DNA of 64,000 nucleotides from Alistipes communis (GTDB lineage Bacteria; Bacteroidota; Bacteroidia; Bacteroidales; Rikenellaceae), in the NCBI RefSeq assembly GCF_006542665.1, contig NZ_AP019735.1, positions 2,914,001-2,978,000 on the forward strand. Reading direction: 5' to 3'. This document shows, one piece after another, positions 42,880-52,329 of the stretch (positions are counted from its first letter, which is position 1; every line of letters starts with the position of its first letter). Position numbers and translations under genes: made by a program. A model generated the notes under the pieces. The model was not told where the DNA came from and did not search any database. It saw only the letters and a list, made by a program, of their open reading frames with translations.

Positions 42880-44220
42880 CTATTGCAAACTTGCGGCCAG
42901 CTCCGCGAAGGGCACCTGCCGCTGTTCGCCGGTGCGCATATCTTTGAGCGTCACCGTCTGCCGCGCCAACTCGTCGCTGCCGACGATGGCCACGTAGGGG
43001 ATCGAACGGCGGTTGGCATACTCCATCTGCTTCTTCATCTTGCCCTTTTCGGGATAGATCTCGGCGGCGACGCCGGCATCGCGCAACGCCCGCAGCAGGC
43101 CGAGCGACGCAGCCTCCTCGTCGGCCCCCAGATTGACGAAGAGCACCTTCGTCGAGAAGTTCACCTCCTCAGGGAAAAGTTCCAGCCCGACCATGACGTC
43201 GTAGATGCGGTCGGCACCGAACGAGATGCCCACGCCCGAAGTGTCGGGCATACCGAAAATACCCGTCAGGTCGTCGTAGCGGCCGCCGCCGCAGATCGAG
43301 CCGATGGCATAATCGTTGGCCTTGACCTCGAAGATCGCCCCCGTATAGTAGTTCAGACCCCGCGCCAGCGACAGATCCAACTCGACGGCGAGCGCGATAC
43401 CCAGCCGCTCGACATAACCGAAAACCGTCTCCAACTCCTCGACGCCTTTCAGCCCCGTCTCGGAACCGCTCAATACATCGCGCAACGCAGAGAGTTTCCG
43501 ACGGTTGTCTCCTCTCAGTTCGAGTATCGGTTGAAGTCTGTCGATCGCCGCATCGTCGATACCGCGTTCGCGCAGTTCGGCCTTCACGTTGTCGATACCG
43601 ATCTTCTCCAGCTTGTCGATCGCCACCGTGATGTCGATCATCTTGTCGGCATGGCCGATCGTCTCGGCGATACCGTAGAGAATCTTGCGGTTGTTCATTC
43701 TGAGCGTCACGGCGATGCCCAACTTGCGGAAAACGCGCTCGACGATCTCCACCAACTCCACTTCGTTCAGCAGCGAACGCGAGCCTACGACATCGACGTC
43801 GCACTGGTAGAATTCGCGGTAGCGGCCTTTCTGCGGCCGGTCGGCACGCCAGACAGGCTGGATCTGATACCGCTTGAACGGCAGGACGATCTCGCCCTGA
43901 TGCTGCACGACGTAGCGCGCGAAGGGCACCGTGAGGTCGTAACGCAGCCCCTTTTCGCAGATTTTCGACGCCTGCCGCAGTTCGTCGGGTGCAAGTCCCG
44001 CCGCATAGTCGCCCGAATTGAGAATCTTGAACAGCAGCTTGTCGCCCTCGTCGCCGTATTTTCCCAGCAGCGTGGAGAGGTTTTCCATGGCGGGGGTTTC
44101 GAGCGGCGCGAAACCGAAGGTGCGGAACACCTGCCGGATCGAGTCGAAAATATAGTTGCGGCGCATCATCTCGGCGGGCGAGAAGTCGCGCGTCCCCTTG
44201 GGAATCGAAGGTTTCTGCAT
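42880..44220 (-). CDS. hisS: Histidyl-tRNA synthetase
   Basis: Class II aminoacyl-tRNA synthetase; 446 aa. It starts MQKPSIPKGTRDFSPAEMMRR, motif 2 is RADRPQKGRYREFYQCDVD, the histidine-specific loop GLNYYTGAIFE and motif 3 GGGRYDDLTGIFG follow, and the anticodon-binding domain is at the C-terminus (EIYPEKGKMKKQMEYAN). It lies two bases after a lipoprotein gene. Confidence 0.97.
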   Translation of the reverse strand: MQKPSIPKGTRDFSPAEMMRRNYIFDSIRQVFRTFGFAPLETPAMENLSTLLGKYGDEGDKLLFKILNSGDYAAGLAPDELRQASKICEKGLRYDLTVPFARYVVQHQGEIVLPFKRYQIQPVWRADRPQKGRYREFYQCDVDVVGSRSLLNEVELVEIVERVFRKLGIAVTLRMNNRKILYGIAETIGHADKMIDITVAIDKLEKIGIDNVKAELRERGIDDAAIDRLQPILELRGDNRRKLSALRDVLSGSETGLKGVEELETVFGYVERLGIALAVELDLSLARGLNYYTGAIFEVKANDYAIGSICGGGRYDDLTGIFGMPDTSGVGISFGADRIYDVMVGLELFPEEVNFSTKVLFVNLGADEEAASLGLLRALRDAGVAAEIYPEKGKMKKQMEYANRRSIPYVAIVGSDELARQTVTLKDMRTGEQRQVPFAELAASLQ

Positions 44221-44222
44221 GA

Positions 44223-44792
44223 TTACTTTATTTGTTTCACTATCTGTTGTTTTTTATCCATATAGGCCGACCAGCCTCCGCTTTCTTTCACCCGCAGATA
44301 CGGAGACAGAGGCGCCAACCGCCGACGCAACTCCTGATCGTCGCGCCCGAAAAAAGCCTTCACGATCGGAATAATCCGATCCATTCGTTCCGTTTCGTAC
44401 ATCTCCACACGGCGGAAGAGGCGGTCGATTCCAAGAAAACGTTTCTGCACGGGATAGATGTAACCTACCCAATAGCTGACCTTCCGGCTGCCGGCCAACC
44501 CCACCGAAATGAACACGGAGCGGTCGGTTTTCAAATCGGTGACGGAAACCGTTGGCGACAGCGTCGGGTTCCGCTCGGCCAGAACGGCCTGATCGTACCA
44601 CGGGAAACGTTCGATCTCGGCAAGGAACCCATCGAGATCCGTCTCGCCCTTTATATCGGACTCCTCCTGCGCCATGCCAGCCGTCTGCACATCCCAGCAG
44701 AAAGCGTCGATACAGGGATTCTCCCGAGCGCACGATAAAAATGCAAACATCCCCATAGCCATCAACGCATATTTTCGCAATACGCACGACAC
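44223..44792 (-). CDS. Hypothetical lipoprotein between ettA and hisS
   Basis: 189 aa if the GTG at 44792 is used. A TTG at 44780 would give MRKYALMAMGMFAFLSC, a cleaner lipoprotein signal with a lipidated Cys after AFLS; I slightly favour that, but neither has a Shine-Dalgarno site. The rest (residues about 40-180) has no recognised domain; TLSPTVSVTDLKTDRSVFISVGL suggests a beta-rich core. It is tightly placed (ten bases after ettA, two before hisS), so it is co-transcribed with translation genes. Confidence 0.7.
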   Translation of the reverse strand: MSCVLRKYALMAMGMFAFLSCARENPCIDAFCWDVQTAGMAQEESDIKGETDLDGFLAEIERFPWYDQAVLAERNPTLSPTVSVTDLKTDRSVFISVGLAGSRKVSYWVGYIYPVQKRFLGIDRLFRRVEMYETERMDRIIPIVKAFFGRDDQELRRRLAPLSPYLRVKESGGWSAYMDKKQQIVKQIK

Positions 44793-44802
44793 AGCCGACG
44801 GA

Positions 44803-46476
<1,674 letters not shown>

Positions 46477-46657
46477 AGAGTCGTGCGAGGAAGACGGAAC
46501 AATTAATATAATCAGGCGATTCGCCTGCCGGAACGGAATCCGTCTTCCTCACATGAACGGCGTTTACAAACGCCGACTCCGTTCCGACATTCCCTGTTTC
46601 GGCGGGAAAACCGTTTGCATGTCGAACCGTTTCGGCATTCCGGACGGTTCGGGACGA
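46477..46657 (-). promoter_or_regulatory. Structured 5' leader of ettA
   Basis: About 170-nt leader between the -7 box (46658-46665) and the ATG (46476). From the 5' side: an 8-bp hairpin CGGCGTTT/AAACGCCG (46558-46575); a minimal ATG-TGA start-stop at 46549-46554; then a 12-bp stem (46539-46550 with 46487-46498) enclosing a second hairpin CAGGCGA/TCGCCTG (46513-46527), ending ten bases before ettA. The open frame at 46208-46660 is not accepted as a gene. Regulatory use is an inference. Confidence 0.55.
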
Positions 46658-46963
46658 CAAAGATACGAATAAGCGAGAGCAATGTCAAATTTTATTTGAA
46701 CATTGCCGAGCGGGAGTATCTAAGACGAAGTCAAAGATACGAAAAGTCGAGCGCAGAAGCAAACATTCATGTTTGATTATGCCGAGACGGAGTATCTTCG
46801 GCGCAGCCAAAGTACGAATAAGCGAGAGCAATGTCAAATTTATTTGAACATTGCCGAGCGGGAGTATCTTCGACGAAGTCAAAGATACGAAAAGTCGGGC
46901 GCAGAAGCAAACATTCAGGTTTGATTATGCCGAAACGAAATATCTAAGCTGTAATCTAAGATA
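46658..46963 (-). repeat. Tandem promoter-like repeat array, site C (alternating unit types)
   Basis: CAAAG-type boxes at 46658, 46732, 46808, 46880 and 46956 (spacings 74, 76, 72, 76). Two unit types alternate, giving a higher-order period near 150 bp. Minus-strand boxes are TATCTTTG, TATCTTTG, TACTTTG, TATCTTTG, TATCTTAG. Unit type 1 has the AAATTTATTT-type hairpin; type 2 has CAAACAT/ATGTTTG. At 46865-46887 the box is half of a palindrome (TATCTTCGAC / GTCAAAGATA), with a TATCTTCG box on the plus strand. Confidence 0.87.
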
Positions 46964-47078
46964 CGGAAAACCGGCATAAATATACCGACACAAGTCGGCA
47001 GATCGCAAGATAAGCCGATCCTATACCTCTATAAAAATAAAGAATCGCTATTCCTGCCGAACATCCGACAATTTTTCG

Positions 47079-47086
47079 TATCTTTG
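47079..47086 (+). promoter_or_regulatory. -7 box of rubrerythrin
   Basis: TATCTTTG, 45 bases before the rubrerythrin ATG, beyond the end of repeat array C. Confidence 0.6.
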
Positions 47087-47131
47087 TTAACGAAAAAACA
47101 GAAACCACTTAACACATTAATAAATTCAGTT

Positions 47132-47707
47132 ATGAAAAGCATCAAAGGAACCAAGACCGAGCAAAATCTGCTCACGGCATTCGCAGGCGAATCGCAGGCG
47201 CGCAACCGGTATACCTATTTCGCAAGCGTAGCCAAGAAAGAGGGTTACGAGCAGATCGCCGGCATCTTTCTCGAAACGGCCGATCAGGAAAAGGAACACG
47301 CCAAGAAATTTTTCAAGTACCTCGAAGGCGGCTGCCTCTCCATCACGGCCAGTTTCCCGGCCGGCGTGATCGGCACCACGGAGGAGAACCTCAAAGCCGC
47401 TGCGATGGGCGAGAATGAGGAGTGGACGGAGATGTACCCCGAATTCGCCAGAATCGCCGACGAGGAGGGCTTCCCCGAAATCGCCGCCACGTTCCGCATG
47501 GTGATCGTCGCCGAGCACGAGCACGAGGATCGTTACCTCAAACTGCTGAGCCGCTTGACCGACGGTAATTTCTTCATCCGCGACCACGAAATCTGGTGGC
47601 AGTGCCGCAACTGCGGTTACATCTGCAAAGGCACCGAGGCACCGAAAATCTGCCCCGCCTGCAAGCATCCTCAGGCCTATTTCGAGCCGAAGCGGGAGAA
47701 CTATTAG
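47132..47707 (+). CDS. rbr: Rubrerythrin
   Basis: Non-haem di-iron peroxidase that detoxifies H2O2 in anaerobes. It has 191 aa from ATG 47132 (MKSIKGTKTEQNLLTAFAGE). The ferritin-like four-helix domain gives iron ligands in AGESQARNRY, ETADQEKEHAKKF and AEHEHEDRY; the C-terminal rubredoxin domain has CRNCGY and CPACKHP, two CxxC pairs for an FeS4 centre. It stands alone with its own promoter and terminator. An open extension to 47084 begins within the promoter and is rejected. Confidence 0.96.
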   Translation: MKSIKGTKTEQNLLTAFAGESQARNRYTYFASVAKKEGYEQIAGIFLETADQEKEHAKKFFKYLEGGCLSITASFPAGVIGTTEENLKAAAMGENEEWTEMYPEFARIADEEGFPEIAATFRMVIVAEHEHEDRYLKLLSRLTDGNFFIRDHEIWWQCRNCGYICKGTEAPKICPACKHPQAYFEPKRENY

Positions 47708-47718
47708 GCCATCCGAGA

Positions 47719-47766
47719 GTGAAAATAGAAGCGGACCCTCTTTTGAGAGTCCGCTTCTATTTTCAC
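47719..47766. terminator. Terminator of rubrerythrin, overlapping the capA-like stop
   Basis: A 22-bp stem with one mismatch (47719-47740 with the arm ending at 47766), with T-rich loop. Its right arm covers the last codon and stop of the convergent capA-like gene. Confidence 0.8.
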
Positions 47767-48863
47767 TTCCGCTCATCGAGCAGCCGGCGAGTATCCTGCA
47801 TGAACCGGTCATAAGCCGCACGTGCGTGGGGCGGCATCGCAAGCGTATCGGCCACTTCGGGCGGCAGAATCCGGTAGTCGGGCAGGGCAACCCACACCGG
47901 AACGGCCTGTGCGGCATAGTGCATCGTCGGCACGCCCGCCGCAATGCGCTTGACGACTTCCACTTCGGCCAGCAGTCCGCCGTCGCAGTAACGCCGCCGC
48001 TGGTTCGAGACGAAATTTCCCAACGAGTAGAAGACGGCACCCGTCGAATCCTGCTCGAAGGGCTGCACGACGTGCGGATGACTGCCGACGACCAGATCCG
48101 CGCCGTGCCGTCGCAGGAACCCTGCCAGCATCCGTTGTTCGCTGTCAGGCCGGCGTTCGTACTCGTTGCCCCAATGCACGAAGGCGATAACGCAATCGAC
48201 CGAACCGCGGTCGACGGCCGCCAGATCGCGGGCGATGACCGTCGTATCGATTCGGTTGACCGTCGTGCCCGTAGGCACTGGCAGACCGTTGGTGCCATAG
48301 GTATAGTTGAACAGTGCGAAGCGGATGCCGTTCGCCGCGAGCCGCAGCGGGTGGTCGGCACCGTGCCGCAACGAGTCGACGAACGTTCCCGTGTGGCGCA
48401 GACCCGCATCGTCGAGCGCGGCGAGCGTCGCGCCGATACCCCGCGCGCCGCCGTCGCAACAATGGTTGTTGGCCGTGACGGCTACGTCGACACCCGCCCT
48501 GCGCAGAGCACGAGCCAACGACGACGGGGTACGGAAACAGGGATAACCCGTATGGGGAGCGGCGGCGGAGAGGGTAGTTTCGAGATTGACCACGACCAGA
48601 TCGGCCGCATCGAAGCGGGGCTTCACGAGACGGAACTGTCCGAAGAAATCGTGCGTTCCGTCGGACCTCCGTGCCGCGGTCAACTGCGGCAGATGGGCCA
48701 TCACGTCGCCCGCGAAGAGCAGGCGCGCACGGAAAATGCGTTCGTCGGGCGGAACCGTCGCCGGAACGACACGCTGCATCCGCACGCTGCGCAGATACCC
48801 TGCGCTGACGACGACCGCAGCGATCATCGACAACAATACGGCACAGGTACCCAACCGCTTCAT
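47763..48863 (-). CDS. CapA family protein (PGA_cap metallophosphoesterase-like)
   Basis: 366 aa from ATG 48863 (MKRLGTCAVLLSMIAAVVVSAGY), with an N-terminal membrane anchor or signal. The PGA_cap fold shows LLFAGDVMAHLPQL, VVNLETTLS, ANNHCCDGG, AFVHWGNEY and GSHPHVVQPFE, which supply the metal-binding residues. In Bacillus, CapA works in poly-gamma-glutamate export; elsewhere the role is unknown, and no CapBC is here. A longer open frame runs through the DUF4491 gene and the repeats, but the ATG overlapping the DUF4491 stop (ATGA) decides the start. Confidence 0.86.
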   Translation of the reverse strand: MKRLGTCAVLLSMIAAVVVSAGYLRSVRMQRVVPATVPPDERIFRARLLFAGDVMAHLPQLTAARRSDGTHDFFGQFRLVKPRFDAADLVVVNLETTLSAAAPHTGYPCFRTPSSLARALRRAGVDVAVTANNHCCDGGARGIGATLAALDDAGLRHTGTFVDSLRHGADHPLRLAANGIRFALFNYTYGTNGLPVPTGTTVNRIDTTVIARDLAAVDRGSVDCVIAFVHWGNEYERRPDSEQRMLAGFLRRHGADLVVGSHPHVVQPFEQDSTGAVFYSLGNFVSNQRRRYCDGGLLAEVEVVKRIAAGVPTMHYAAQAVPVWVALPDYRILPPEVADTLAMPPHARAAYDRFMQDTRRLLDERK

Positions 48864-49180
48864 CGGCCGCCCCGTCGGTTTTTCTTTTCGCGTTTCGGAA
48901 ACCAGCCTTTCGCCACACGTTCGCGCTGCTCGAACAGTTCGCCGATCCCCCACAACGACGATGCACCCCACACGGCCAGCAGGATCGAGAGAATCAGGTT
49001 TTCTACCCACAGCGACGCCGCGAGCGCCGCGACGCCCGACACGGCGAAAGCCCACCAGCATCGCACGCCGAAATAGTACTCGCCCTTGATGACGAACGGG
49101 TGAAAAACGCCGATAATGAGAAAGGTCGCCGCGCCGACGACGATTCCCACGAGATGATATGTCTCCAAAAATTCCATCAT
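48860..49180 (-). CDS. DUF4491 family membrane protein
   Basis: A 106-aa small membrane protein: MMEFLETYHLVGIVVGAATFLIIGVFHPFVIKGEYYFG, three predicted helices, and ELFEQRERVAKGWFP near the end, all typical of the Bacteroidetes DUF4491 family of unknown function. Two adjacent ATGs (49180 and 49177) are possible. It is coupled to capA-like by ATGA. Its promoter box is five bases away, so the mRNA is leaderless. Confidence 0.86.
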   Translation of the reverse strand: MMEFLETYHLVGIVVGAATFLIIGVFHPFVIKGEYYFGVRCWWAFAVSGVAALAASLWVENLILSILLAVWGASSLWGIGELFEQRERVAKGWFPKREKKNRRGGR

Positions 49181-49185
49181 GTCGA

Positions 49186-49450
49186 CAAAGATAGTGCAAG
49201 CCGAGTGCAAAAGCAAACGGAGTTTGCGGTTTTGCCGAGGCGCAGCCTATCTGAGCGGAGGCTCGTCCTCCGCAAAGTGTGCAAGCCGAGTGCAAAAGCA
49301 AACTTGTTCGCGGTTTTGCCGAGGCGCAGCCTATCTGAGCGGAGGCTCGTCCTCCGCAAAGTGTGCAAGCCGAGTGCAAAAGCAAACTTGTTCGCGGTTT
49401 TGCCGAGGCGCAGCCTATCTGAGCGGAGGCTCGTCCTCCGCAAAGTGTGC
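49186..49450 (-). repeat. Tandem promoter-like repeat array, site D (three units)
   Basis: On the minus strand the proximal box is TATCTTTG (49186-49193); distal boxes are CACTTTG at 49273, 49357 and 49441. Spacings are 87, 84 and 84 bp. Hairpin 1 is GCGGAGG/CCTCCGC (49255-49273); hairpin 2 is the GCAAAC/GTTTGC type. Units closely match the first unit of site A (11925) on the other strand. The plus strand carries a TATCTGAG remnant per unit. Confidence 0.87.
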
Positions 49451-49538
49451 ATGCCGAGAGTAGAACCAGAAGCTAAAAAGGCCGGAATCCGTATCGTTTC
49501 CGACCCGATCTTCCGACCGTCGAATAGCGGAAACGAAA

Positions 49539-49566
49539 CCGGCGATCCCGTAAAAAGGATCGCCGG
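49539..49566 (-). terminator. Terminator of the porin-like gene
   Basis: A perfect 10-bp stem CCGGCGATCC/GGATCGCCGG; the minus-strand loop and tail carry T-runs. Lies 73 bases after the stop. Confidence 0.7.
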
Positions 49567-49638
49567 CCATACCGACGCGACTGCCGGAGAGGCCCCGCGC
49601 ACCGAAGGGAGGGAACCCGCACCGCAGGCAATCGTCGT

Positions 49639-50985
49639 TTAGAAATTGTACTGCACCTGCATGCTCACGCGGTTGGCATGGTTCTTCATGCCGTCCCTGT
49701 TTTCGCGGCTGCCGTAAAGGTATTCGGCGGCGATGCTGCAACGCGAGGTGAAGTTATAAAAGATATTTCCGAAGATATACTGGCCGTTACGATACTGGTC
49801 GCCCGAGAAATAGCCGTGCTTCTGCTGGATATGCGCTTCGGAATAACCTCCCGATATGAAAAGACGCTGCGGCAGGATATTGATGCGCGCCGCGCCGTAC
49901 CAGCCCCACATCGGCATGGTCTGCACCTTGGCCGGATCCTGCGGATCGGGGGTGAAGTCGTAGCCCAGTCCCGACAGGTCCTGAATGTAGTTGGTAATGC
50001 CCTCGCCGTAGACGCCGTTACCGTAAATCGTCAGCACGCGGGCCAGATTGATGCAGGTGCTCGCCTGCACGCCCCAACCCAACAGGGAGGTATTGTTCCC
50101 CGTGGCGGCATTGTGCAGATAGAGATCGCGCACGACGCCCGTCACGCGGAAATGGCTGTCGCGTTTGGCCCCCCAGGCATACTGGAAATAGACCGGAAAA
50201 TCGGGCACGCGCTGCGGAATCGGATCGAACGTCTCGCCGAACGTGCCGCTCACGCTGGGCAGCTCGGCCGCCAGACCGAATTTCAGATGATCGTTCGCAA
50301 AGGGAACTTCGTAGCGGATCATCGTGGCGAAGGTGAAGTTATAGGCGTTCGGCCCCTGGAAGTCGATCGTCGTGGGGCCTGCGTCGAGATCGCAGAAGGT
50401 CGTCACGTCGCGGCCGAAGGTAAAGCCCTTGAACGACACGTAGGCTTCGCGCAGGCGCGGCGTATAGCTGCCCTGCGCACCGCCGCGAAAGTCGGTGGAG
50501 ACATAGACTACGACACGGCCCAGCGCACGGGTGTTGGCGATACCTTTAAGATAGATGCGCGAGGTAGAGGCATCCATCGACAGCCGCTGCCGCGAAGCGT
50601 AATCGCCCGGAACCGGAATCGACGAAGGGATGAAATCGGTGGCCGACGGCGTTCCGTCGAAGTCGTAACTGGTACGCAGGGCGATGAACCCTCCGAGCGC
50701 CAGCGAATACTTGTTCTGTTTGTGCGCGAAGAGGAACTGCGGCCGCCCGGGCTGCTGGAAACCGGTGCGGTGCGTTTGGTTGTAATCGTCGACGGCGTCC
50801 ATCATCGCCATCCGGTTACGGGCCGCACGAGCTCGCCACTCGCAGGGAATGAGCGTATCGGTCTCCTGAACCGAGATCATGTAAACCGTAGGCGAACTTC
50901 CGTCCCGGGCGGAGGATGCGTTAGGCTGCGCCGAAGCCGCAACAGTCAGGAACAACGCAACGATGAAAAGTCGAACTGTCTTCAT
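49639..50985 (-). CDS. DcaP-like outer-membrane porin
   Basis: 448 aa with signal MKTVRLFIVALFLTVAASA, then a short polar linker and a barrel beginning KYSLALGGFIALRTSYDFDG. RQRLSMDASTSRIYLKGI and GSYTPRLREAYVSFKGFTFGRDVTTFCD (DcaP-like 'GQ/GRD' turn) and the terminal NRVSMQVQYNF suggest a trimeric porin, perhaps for organic anions. Monocistronic. The substrate is unknown. Confidence 0.8.
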   Translation of the reverse strand: MKTVRLFIVALFLTVAASAQPNASSARDGSSPTVYMISVQETDTLIPCEWRARAARNRMAMMDAVDDYNQTHRTGFQQPGRPQFLFAHKQNKYSLALGGFIALRTSYDFDGTPSATDFIPSSIPVPGDYASRQRLSMDASTSRIYLKGIANTRALGRVVVYVSTDFRGGAQGSYTPRLREAYVSFKGFTFGRDVTTFCDLDAGPTTIDFQGPNAYNFTFATMIRYEVPFANDHLKFGLAAELPSVSGTFGETFDPIPQRVPDFPVYFQYAWGAKRDSHFRVTGVVRDLYLHNAATGNNTSLLGWGVQASTCINLARVLTIYGNGVYGEGITNYIQDLSGLGYDFTPDPQDPAKVQTMPMWGWYGAARINILPQRLFISGGYSEAHIQQKHGYFSGDQYRNGQYIFGNIFYNFTSRCSIAAEYLYGSRENRDGMKNHANRVSMQVQYNF

Positions 50986-51133
50986 AAGCTTTTGTGTGTG
51001 TTTTTGATTTAAAACCGTTTATTAATGTTGGATAACAGCCAGTTAATATTCGCTGCTACCGAAAGCAAGATATATGCCAAAGAATTTGACCCGATTCTTG
51101 AATCGACGCGGTCGGATATTCCGTCCCTTTTCG

Positions 51134-51142
51134 TATATTTGC
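51134..51142 (+). promoter_or_regulatory. -7 box of the metallophosphoesterase gene
   Basis: TATATTTGC, 23 bases before the ATG at 51166. Confidence 0.6.
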
Positions 51143-51165
51143 AACGTCTTCATAATCTATCAGCT

Positions 51166-52329
51166 ATGATGTGGATGCCGCTTTTCCTGATTCTGTTGCC
51201 GCTCGCCGCCGACGGTTGGCATTTCCGCCGCCACCGCAAAGCGTACCGCTACCGGAACCTGCTCCTGACGCTCGTCGCGGCGGGCGATCTGCTGCCGCTT
51301 GCCGGGATCGTCCTCTTCTGGCTGATGAAGGACAACACCGGCGGCGTGGTGACGGCAGCCATGTGGATTTTTTTCGCCTATCTGCTACTCACGCTGCCGC
51401 GCATGGCCTACTACATCGTGCGCGCATTCGGCAAAGGCCGCGCGACGCGCATCCTCGCACCGATCGCCGCGCTCGGTATGGCGGGTGTACTGATTCACGG
51501 TGCCGTGTCGGGCCGCCGCACGCTGGCCGTACACCGCGTCACGCTCCGCAGCGACCGGCTGCCGGAGGCGTTCGACGGGCTGCGCATCGCACAATTCACC
51601 GACCTGCACATCGGGACGCTCGTCGACCCCGACCGCGAGATGAGGGCGCTGGTCGACTCGCTCAACGCTCTGCGGCCCGATCTGGTGATCTTCTGCGGCG
51701 ATCTGGTCAACATCCGCTACACGGAACTCGATTCGACGGCCATGCGTCTGTTGGGCGGCATCCGCAGCCGTTACGGAACCTTCTCGATCACGGGCAACCA
51801 CGATACGGGCAACTACGTCCGCGATACGCTCTCCCTGCCGCCGGCGACCAACATCGCCGCGCTCGTCGAACGCCAGCGGGCGATGGGGTGGCGCGTACTC
51901 GACAACGAAACGGTCTACCTGCGGCGCGGCGACGATTCGATCTCCCTGTCGGGTATCTCCTACGACCGCTCGCTGGCCCGCCAGCGCCACGATCGCACGC
52001 TGCCCGGCTACGATTTCGGCACGACCTACCGCGACGTGCCGCAAGACCTCTACAACATCACGGCGGCGCACATTCCGCAACTCTGGGAACAGATTCTCGA
52101 TGCGGGCTACGGCGACCTGACCCTTTCGGGGCACGTTCACAGCATGCAGTGCAAAATACGGCTCTTCGGCCGCGCCTTCTCGCCCGCGCAACTGATGTAC
52201 CGCCATTGGAGCGGCCCCTACGAGAAGCAGGGGAGGACGCTCTATGTCAACGACGGCATAGGATATGTAGGATTTCCCATGCGGATCGGTGCGAATCCCG
52301 AAATAACCCTGTTCGAATTACGACGATGA
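51166..52329 (+). CDS. Membrane metallophosphoesterase (YkuE/YaeI-like)
   Basis: 387 aa from ATG 51166 (MMWMPLFLILLPLAADGWHF); about four N-terminal helices then a soluble calcineurin-like domain. Metal motifs are FTDLHIGTLVDPD, FCGDLVNIRYTE, GNHDTGNY, and LSGHVHSMQ. Such proteins act on UDP-diacylglucosamine (LpxG/LpxH-like) or other phosphodiesters; the substrate is not determined here. It overlaps the RibD-like gene by four bases (ATGA), so both are translated together. The in-frame extension to 51025 has no signal and spans the promoter. Confidence 0.87.
   Translation: MMWMPLFLILLPLAADGWHFRRHRKAYRYRNLLLTLVAAGDLLPLAGIVLFWLMKDNTGGVVTAAMWIFFAYLLLTLPRMAYYIVRAFGKGRATRILAPIAALGMAGVLIHGAVSGRRTLAVHRVTLRSDRLPEAFDGLRIAQFTDLHIGTLVDPDREMRALVDSLNALRPDLVIFCGDLVNIRYTELDSTAMRLLGGIRSRYGTFSITGNHDTGNYVRDTLSLPPATNIAALVERQRAMGWRVLDNETVYLRRGDDSISLSGISYDRSLARQRHDRTLPGYDFGTTYRDVPQDLYNITAAHIPQLWEQILDAGYGDLTLSGHVHSMQCKIRLFGRAFSPAQLMYRHWSGPYEKQGRTLYVNDGIGYVGFPMRIGANPEITLFELRR

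Noticed and set aside
47763..49385. A 540-codon capA frame starting in the repeats
   Set aside because: The N-terminal 174 residues overlap the DUF4491 gene and the repeat array; the ATG at 48863 gives a proper signal anchor.
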